DNA from: an uncultured Bacteroidales bacterium
GTDB taxonomy: Bacteria > Bacteroidota > Bacteroidia > Bacteroidales > F082
DNA: 64,000 bases
Reading direction: 5' to 3'
NCBI GenBank assembly: GCA_937906455.1
Contig: CALCYT010000012.1
Span: 1 to 64,000 of the forward strand
Part shown: piece by piece, positions 59,607 through 64,000 of the stretch
Position numbering within the stretch: the first letter of the stretch is position 1
Layout of the letters: each line of letters starts with the position of its first letter
Notes under the pieces: generated by a model
Told to the model about the DNA's origin: nothing
Seen by the model: the letters and a program-made list of their open reading frames with translations, nothing else
The model's database searches: none
Position numbers and translations under genes: made by a program

Positions 59607-61241
59607 CTACATCATTCCCGGCATTCCGCCGCCCATGTTAGGCATCTGCGGTGCAGGGTTCTCCTCTTTGTGGTTGGAGATGACGCATTCTGTTGTCAGG
59701 AGCATGCCTGCGATGGAAGCGGCGTTCTCGAGTGCCACCCTTGCCACCTTCACAGGGTCGATGACGCCTGTCTTGAGCAAGTTCTCGTAAACCTCAGTGC
59801 GGGCGTTGAAGCCGTAGTCGCCTTTGCCCATAGCCACTTTGTTGACCACCACCGAGCCTTCGAGTCCGGCGTTCTCCACGATCTGACGAAGCGGTTCCTC
59901 TAAAGCGCGTTTGATGATGCTGATACCTGTCGTCTCGTCGTCGTTTTCGCCTTTCATTCTGTCGAGAGCCTTGATAGCTCTGATGAATCCGACGCCACCG
60001 CCCGGGATGATGCCCTCTTCTATGGCGGCGCGTGTGGCGTTCAAAGCGTCTTCAACACGGTCTTTCTTCTCTTTCATCTCTACTTCAGATGCTGCACCGA
60101 CGTGGATGACTGCCACGCCACCGGCGATCTTTGCCAATCTCTCCTGGAGTTTCTCACGGTCGTAGTCAGACGTCGTGGTTGCAATCTGAGCCTTGATTTG
60201 TGCCGCGCGGCCTTGGATGTTCTCTTTCTCACCATGTCCGTTGACGATAGTCGTGTTGTCTTTCGTGACGGTAATCTTGTCGCATGAGCCGAGTTCTGCC
60301 AATGTCGCGTCTTCCAGACGGTAGCCTTTCTCCTCGCTGATGACGGTGCCGCCTGTCAGGATGGCGATGTCTTCGAGCATCTCCTTGCGTCTGTCGCCGA
60401 AGCCCGGAGCCTTCACTGCCACGACCTTCAACGAGCCGCGTAAACGGTTGACAACCAATGTCGCAAGTGCTTCGCTGTCAATGTCTTCTGCAATGATTAA
60501 CAAGGCGCGGCCGGTTTGTAAGGTCTTCTCCAAAACAGGGAGGAGGTCTTTCATCACGCTGACTTTCTTGTCATAAATCAAGATGAACGGGTTGTCATAA
60601 ACGGCCTCCATCTTCTCTGTGTCGGTCACGAAGTAAGGTGAGATATAGCCGCGGTCGAACTGCATGCCCTCGACGACATCAACGTATGTCTCGATGCCTT
60701 TTGAGTCCTCAACGGTGATGACGCCTTCTTTCTTCACCTTGCCCATCGCGTCGGCGATGAGGGTGCCGATGGTGGCGTCATTGTTGGCTGAGATGGTGGC
60801 CACCTGCTGTATCTTCTCGGTGTTGTCGCCAATGATTTCCGACTGTTCCTTCAAGGAAGCCACGACTTTAGCCACAGCTTTGTCGATGCCGCGTTTGAGG
60901 TCCATCGGGTTGGCACCTGCGATGACGTTTTTGAGGCCTGTCGCCACTATCGACTGTGCCAGCACTGTGGCTGTCGTGGTGCCGTCACCGGCGAGGTCGT
61001 TGGTCTTCGATGCCACTTCTTTCACGAGCTGTGCGCCCATATTCTCTATCGGGTCGGCGAGCTCGATTTCCTTTGCTACTGTCACGCCGTCCTTCGTGAT
61101 GTGAGGGGCACCGTATGATTTCTCTATGATGACGTTACGGCCTTTAGGTCCGAGAGTCACTTTCACTGCGTTTGCCAATGCATCGACGCCTTTCTTCAGG
61201 CCGTCGCGTGCATCCAAATTGAACATTATGTCTTTTGCCAT
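59607..61241 (-). CDS. groEL: Chaperonin GroEL
   Basis: The 544-residue chaperonin subunit has the usual blocks: AVKVTLGPKGRNVIIEKSYGAP in parts, DGVTVAKEIEL, AGDGTTTATVLAQ, VNRLRGSLKVVAVKAPGFGDRR in parts and GIIPGGGVGF, and the methionine- and glycine-rich tail ending in GGGMPGMM. It folds proteins in the cytoplasm with GroES, encoded 26 bases upstream in the same operon. Confidence 0.98.
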   Translation of the reverse strand: MAKDIMFNLDARDGLKKGVDALANAVKVTLGPKGRNVIIEKSYGAPHITKDGVTVAKEIELADPIENMGAQLVKEVASKTNDLAGDGTTTATVLAQSIVATGLKNVIAGANPMDLKRGIDKAVAKVVASLKEQSEIIGDNTEKIQQVATISANNDATIGTLIADAMGKVKKEGVITVEDSKGIETYVDVVEGMQFDRGYISPYFVTDTEKMEAVYDNPFILIYDKKVSVMKDLLPVLEKTLQTGRALLIIAEDIDSEALATLVVNRLRGSLKVVAVKAPGFGDRRKEMLEDIAILTGGTVISEEKGYRLEDATLAELGSCDKITVTKDNTTIVNGHGEKENIQGRAAQIKAQIATTTSDYDREKLQERLAKIAGGVAVIHVGAASEVEMKEKKDRVEDALNATRAAIEEGIIPGGGVGFIRAIKALDRMKGENDDETTGISIIKRALEEPLRQIVENAGLEGSVVVNKVAMGKGDYGFNARTEVYENLLKTGVIDPVKVARVALENAASIAGMLLTTECVISNHKEENPAPQMPNMGGGMPGMM

Positions 61242-61267
61242 ATCTTTGATTTTTAATTATTTACAAA

Positions 61268-61546
61268 TTAGATGATTGCTATGATGTCATTCTCACGCAT
61301 AATCATGTAGTCTTTTCCGTCGAGATGGAATTCCGTGCCGGCGTATTTGCCATAGATGACGGTGTCGCCAACCTTCACGGTGATAGGGTTGTCTTTTGTG
61401 CCAGGACCGACAGCCACCACTGTGCCTTGCTGCGGTTTCTCTTTTGCTGTGTCAGGGATAATGATTCCACTTGCTGTTTTCTGTTCTGCGACAGCCGGCT
61501 CGATAACGACGCGGTCTGCCAACGGTTTGATATTCAATTTTGCCAT
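61268..61546 (-). CDS. groES: Co-chaperonin GroES
   Basis: The 92-residue heptameric cap of GroEL shows IKPLADRVVIEP, the mobile-loop segment with TASGIIIPDTAKEKPQQG and GDTVIYGKYAGTEF. First gene of groES-groEL. No CIRCE-type inverted repeat is visible in the 84 bases upstream. Confidence 0.97.
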   Translation of the reverse strand: MAKLNIKPLADRVVIEPAVAEQKTASGIIIPDTAKEKPQQGTVVAVGPGTKDNPITVKVGDTVIYGKYAGTEFHLDGKDYMIMRENDIIAII

Positions 61547-61630
61547 GATATTTATGTTTTAATTGTCATTTTCTTGCGATTTCTTATTATCAAAAATCAT
61601 TCCAAAACGATTTTGTCAGATGAATGATAA

Positions 61631-61667
61631 AAAAAATGTCAGAACGGGTGACATTCTGACATTTTTT
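61631..61667 (-). terminator. Rho-independent terminator after secG
   Basis: A 14-bp stem (61631-61644 with 61654-61667) has a 9-base loop; on the minus strand it ends in a T run. It lies 17 bases after the secG stop and separates the sigma-54 activator/lptE/secG unit from groES. Confidence 0.8.
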
Positions 61668-61683
61668 TGTCTTGCTTATCAGA

Positions 61684-62013
61684 TTATTCTGCAGCTTCTG
61701 AGTCAGTTTGAGCCTCGATAGGCGATGTCATGGTGTTTTCTATCTGGCTGCGCATCTTAGTGTCAGACTTGCTGGCACCTTGCACGCCGCCTTTCGGGAT
61801 GGTGAGACTTGAAGCGAGGCAGAACACCACTAAAAGGATAGCGAGTGTCCAAGTGGTCTTCTCTAAAAAGTCGGTAGTCTTGCGGACGCCAAGAATCTGG
61901 TTGTGTGACGAGAAATTGGATGCCAATCCGCCCCCTTTTGAATTCTGAACTAACACCACCAACATCATCAAGAAACTGACGATAAGGATTAATACTGAAA
62001 TAGTTACGTACAT
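61684..62013 (-). CDS. secG: Preprotein translocase subunit SecG
   Basis: The 109-residue protein has two membrane helices (VLILIVSFLMMLVVLVQNSKGGGL in parts; then TWTLAILLVVFCLASSL) and the conserved QNSKGGGLAS loop. It is part of the SecYEG channel. It follows the TPR-like gene by 11 bases. Confidence 0.92.
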   Translation of the reverse strand: MYVTISVLILIVSFLMMLVVLVQNSKGGGLASNFSSHNQILGVRKTTDFLEKTTWTLAILLVVFCLASSLTIPKGGVQGASKSDTKMRSQIENTMTSPIEAQTDSEAAE

Positions 62014-62024
62014 TGTCTTAAATA

Positions 62025-62762
62025 TTAATTGTTTGACTTATTTTTTAACACATTTATTCGAGCCGCAAAGATAACACTTTTTTCTGGATATTTTAATTTT
62101 AATTTTTCATAAATTGAAATTGCTTTTTCAAAACATCCTTGTTTCTCGTAAATCGTTGCTAATGTTTCACTTACGATATTTTCTTGGTCGATTACCGACT
62201 CTTGTGCGGCCGATATTGGGTTGAAAAACTCCTGTTTCGGACGCGAAATTGTCGGGTTTTCGGCGATGAATTTGTCGATAATTTCGGCTTTTGAGAGTTT
62301 TTTTTCCGGTTTTTTAGATGTTTTTTTCTTTTGTTCGAGTTCGGCGATTTTGTTTTCGATTATAGCCATCAGCTCGTCGAGGCTTTTTTTCTTCTCTTCG
62401 AGTAGTGCCACTTCTCTGTTGAGTGCCTCTGAGGTGCCTCCGAGGTCTATCTCAGGAATCAAAATGGTTTTTTCAGGGATTATATCCGCTTGATTGTCAG
62501 GGTTTTGTGTTGAATCCACATATTCATCGGGCAGTTCGGTACACAGTTTGCGCAACACGTTTCTGTCGGGTGCCATCGCCGCCGCGCAACTGAGCTGCAG
62601 GTCTGCTTGCTCATGTCCGACACGTCGCATGCCGACGGCAAGAAGCACTTGCGCCGCCGTGAAGTAAGGGAAATCCCTCACCATCTCCCTTAGCTCTATA
62701 ACATCCTGAGTGTCAATGATTTCAGGATGCGATAACAACCGTGTCAACTTGCTCTTGTTCAT
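62025..62762 (-). CDS. TPR-like protein of unknown function
   Basis: The 245-residue protein has an N-terminal helical part (IELREMVRDFPYFTAAQVLLAVGM in parts), a central coiled coil (LLEEKKKSLDELMAIIENKIAELEQKKK in parts), a lysine-rich stretch and a single TPR at the C-terminus (LATIYEKQGCFEKAISIYEKLKLKYP in parts). No signal peptide. It stands between lptE and secG, an arrangement conserved in Bacteroidales, but its role is unknown. Confidence 0.75.
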   Translation of the reverse strand: MNKSKLTRLLSHPEIIDTQDVIELREMVRDFPYFTAAQVLLAVGMRRVGHEQADLQLSCAAAMAPDRNVLRKLCTELPDEYVDSTQNPDNQADIIPEKTILIPEIDLGGTSEALNREVALLEEKKKSLDELMAIIENKIAELEQKKKTSKKPEKKLSKAEIIDKFIAENPTISRPKQEFFNPISAAQESVIDQENIVSETLATIYEKQGCFEKAISIYEKLKLKYPEKSVIFAARINVLKNKSNN

Positions 62763-62765
62763 CGT

Positions 62766-63272
62766 TCACCAATTTACCACTGCCTTGTTGAAAATATCCT
62801 CGCATAATTTGTCACAAATCGACTCAACTAACTCGTTCTGAACGGCATTCAAGTCCTGATTGCTCGAATAGTCCTCATATTGCGTAAACTTCTGCTCGAA
62901 GTTCTTTGAATCGTCGAATCGGTTGTAAAACCTGACATTCACGGTGATGGAGAGACGGTTCAGAGCCGCCACTTGGTCGCCGGTGATGGCGGTGGGTGCG
63001 GTCTTGTAATCGACAATCTCTCCCTCGATGGCGAGGTCACCGTTGTCGTCCACACCGGTGAGCGTCGTCTGATTCATGAAATAATCACGTAAAGTGTTGG
63101 TAATCTGGTCGCTAAGCAGAGGGTTGACCAGATTGGCGTTATTTGGGAAATAGTGTACCGACACGGTCTTAGCCTCCGCCGGGATGCTCGCTCCCGTGAA
63201 CGAGTAAATCCCGCATCCCGACAGCACTAATGCCGCTGTCAATATTAACAAGGTGTTAAATCTCTTCAACAT
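62766..63272 (-). CDS. lptE: LptE family lipoprotein
   Basis: The 168-residue lipoprotein (VLSGC, cysteine at residue 20) matches the Bacteroidota LptE family, the partner of LptD in lipopolysaccharide insertion: GIYSFTGASIPAEAKTVSVHYFPN in parts, LSDQITNTLRDYFMNQTTL and IVDYKTAPTAITGDQVAALNRLSITVNVRF in parts. It lies 3 bases before the TPR-like gene and 23 bases after the sigma-54 activator gene. Confidence 0.88.
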   Translation of the reverse strand: MLKRFNTLLILTAALVLSGCGIYSFTGASIPAEAKTVSVHYFPNNANLVNPLLSDQITNTLRDYFMNQTTLTGVDDNGDLAIEGEIVDYKTAPTAITGDQVAALNRLSITVNVRFYNRFDDSKNFEQKFTQYEDYSSNQDLNAVQNELVESICDKLCEDIFNKAVVNW

Positions 63273-63295
63273 GGTTCAACGCATTTCGTGATTTG

Positions 63296-64000
63296 TCATA
63301 TCTTTATGTCGTATTCCTTGATTTTTCTGTACAACGTCCTCTCGCTTATTCCGAGTTCTTTTGCCGCTTCCTTGCGTTTGCCGTTATATTTTTGTAAAGC
63401 TTTGATAATCACTTCGTTTTCTTTATCTTGCAACGAGAGGTTGTCGTTATGCTCTTCCTGGAGATATTCAACTTCAGCGTCTTGGGTGTTGTCGTAGTCT
63501 ATCACTGTCGTCGCCTTGATAGGTGTGATGTTCTGTTGCTGTAACGGTGTCGTCGCGATTTGTCCGGCCGTCAGCTCGTCAACGGTTTTGCGCAGTTCGG
63601 TGATGTCTTTTCGCATGTCGAATAGCACCTTGTAAAGAAGATCGCGTTCTGAGATGGAGTCGGCTTTGCTTTCATCTTTGAAGATGGCCGGCAAGGCGTT
63701 TTGCACCGGCAGATAGTTTCTCAAAATCTCAGGCGTTATTATCCTTTCCGTCTCGATGATGGATATCTGCTCGGTGACGTTTTTCAGCTGTCGTATGTTG
63801 CCGTCCCAACGGTAGTTTTCGAGAACGCCGAGTGCCTCAGGTGTGAGCTGCACCGCCGGGATGCGGTATTTTTCGGCGAAGTCGGAAGCGAACTTCCTGA
63901 AAAGCATCTTGATGTCGTCTTTTCTCTCGCGCAGAGCCGGTATGTGTATCGGGACGGTGTTGAGGCGGTAGTACAAATCCTCGCGGAAACGTCCTTTCTC
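63296..64000 (-). CDS. Sigma-54-dependent transcriptional activator (C-terminal part)
   Basis: The gene continues beyond the right edge; about 235 C-terminal residues are visible. They include FREDLYYRLNTVPIHIPALRERKDDI of the AAA+ activator domain (read in parts), NYRWDGNIRQLKNVTEQI with the sensor II arginine, a variable linker and a Fis-type helix-turn-helix (EAAKELGISERTLYRKIKEYDI). It activates RNA polymerase with sigma-54 at enhancer sites. In Bacteroidota a gene of this type often precedes lptE, and it probably starts this operon. Confidence 0.92.
   Translation of the reverse strand, partial: EKGRFREDLYYRLNTVPIHIPALRERKDDIKMLFRKFASDFAEKYRIPAVQLTPEALGVLENYRWDGNIRQLKNVTEQISIIETERIITPEILRNYLPVQNALPAIFKDESKADSISERDLLYKVLFDMRKDITELRKTVDELTAGQIATTPLQQQNITPIKATTVIDYDNTQDAEVEYLQEEHNDNLSLQDKENEVIIKALQKYNGKRKEAAKELGISERTLYRKIKEYDIKI

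Overview
The window reads as a chromosomal segment of an uncultured member of the Bacteroidota, most likely Bacteroidales. Several independent signs agree: secreted proteins ending in type IX secretion (T9SS) C-terminal sorting domains, a PorZ homologue next to recO, a GldH-like lipoprotein, many upstream regions with the Bacteroidota -7 promoter element (TAnnTTTG) and few Shine-Dalgarno sequences, and families largely restricted to this phylum (DUF4837 lipoprotein, Bacteroidota-type LptE, GYDIA-family GHMP kinase). Genus and species cannot be assigned from the sequence alone.

Layout. 1-2.3 kb: a decayed BNR/Asp-box secreted protein with a T9SS tail, then a structured intergenic stretch and a small secreted protein. 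2.3-7.3 kb: ornithine aminotransferase, a DUF4160/DUF2442 toxin-antitoxin-like pair, YicC, NadD, an AlkD-like glycosylase and an orphan AbiEi-type protein. 7.3-10.3 kb: a metallo-hydrolase and a secreted T9SS enzyme that keeps the catalytic residues of Porphyromonas peptidylarginine deiminase. 10.4-15.1 kb: an MltD-like transglycosylase, a DUF4837 lipoprotein and two mevalonate-pathway enzymes. 15.1-19.8 kb: a four-gene envelope operon of unknown function ending in a three-block leucine-rich repeat protein. 19.9-26.9 kb: a radical SAM/GME-fold fusion, a U32 peptidase carrying an in-frame palindromic repeat, aspS, a four-helix-bundle gene in an AT-rich cassette, and phosphofructokinase. 26.9-33.7 kb: rodA, mrdA, a GldH-like lipoprotein, recO, porZ and tRNA-Arg. 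33.8-42.3 kb: panC-panD-flippase-like operon, hldE-type adenylyltransferase, RlmI-like methyltransferase, Ig-like lipoprotein and a T9SS beta-helix protein. 42.4-49.1 kb: a glycan region (YfhO-like protein, glycosyltransferases, LicD, methyltransferase) containing two fused gene remnants. 49.1-54.2 kb: F-type ATPase genes atpBEFHAG, without atpD/atpC. 54.3-64 kb: GYDIA kinase plus class II HMG-CoA reductase, a tandem thioredoxin T9SS protein, a sugar isomerase-like protein, groESL, secG, a TPR-like protein, lptE and the 3' part of a sigma-54 activator gene running off the right edge.

How it fits together. Isoprenoid precursors are apparently made by the mevalonate route: HMG-CoA reductase and the GYDIA kinase lie about 41 kb from mevalonate kinase and diphosphomevalonate decarboxylase. 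Envelope genes dominate (RodA/PBP2, MltD, LptE, PorZ, SecG and many lipoproteins and T9SS cargos), as expected of a Gram-negative that exports adhesins and enzymes by T9SS. The glycan genes are codirectional with the ATP synthase genes and nearly abut them. Most genes are tightly packed; no gene-free stretch exceeds 300 bases. The most unusual material is non-coding or mosaic: 7-8 bp tandem repeats, often arranged as inverted arms at gene junctions; a palindromic repeat absorbed into a protein; and pseudogene junctions.
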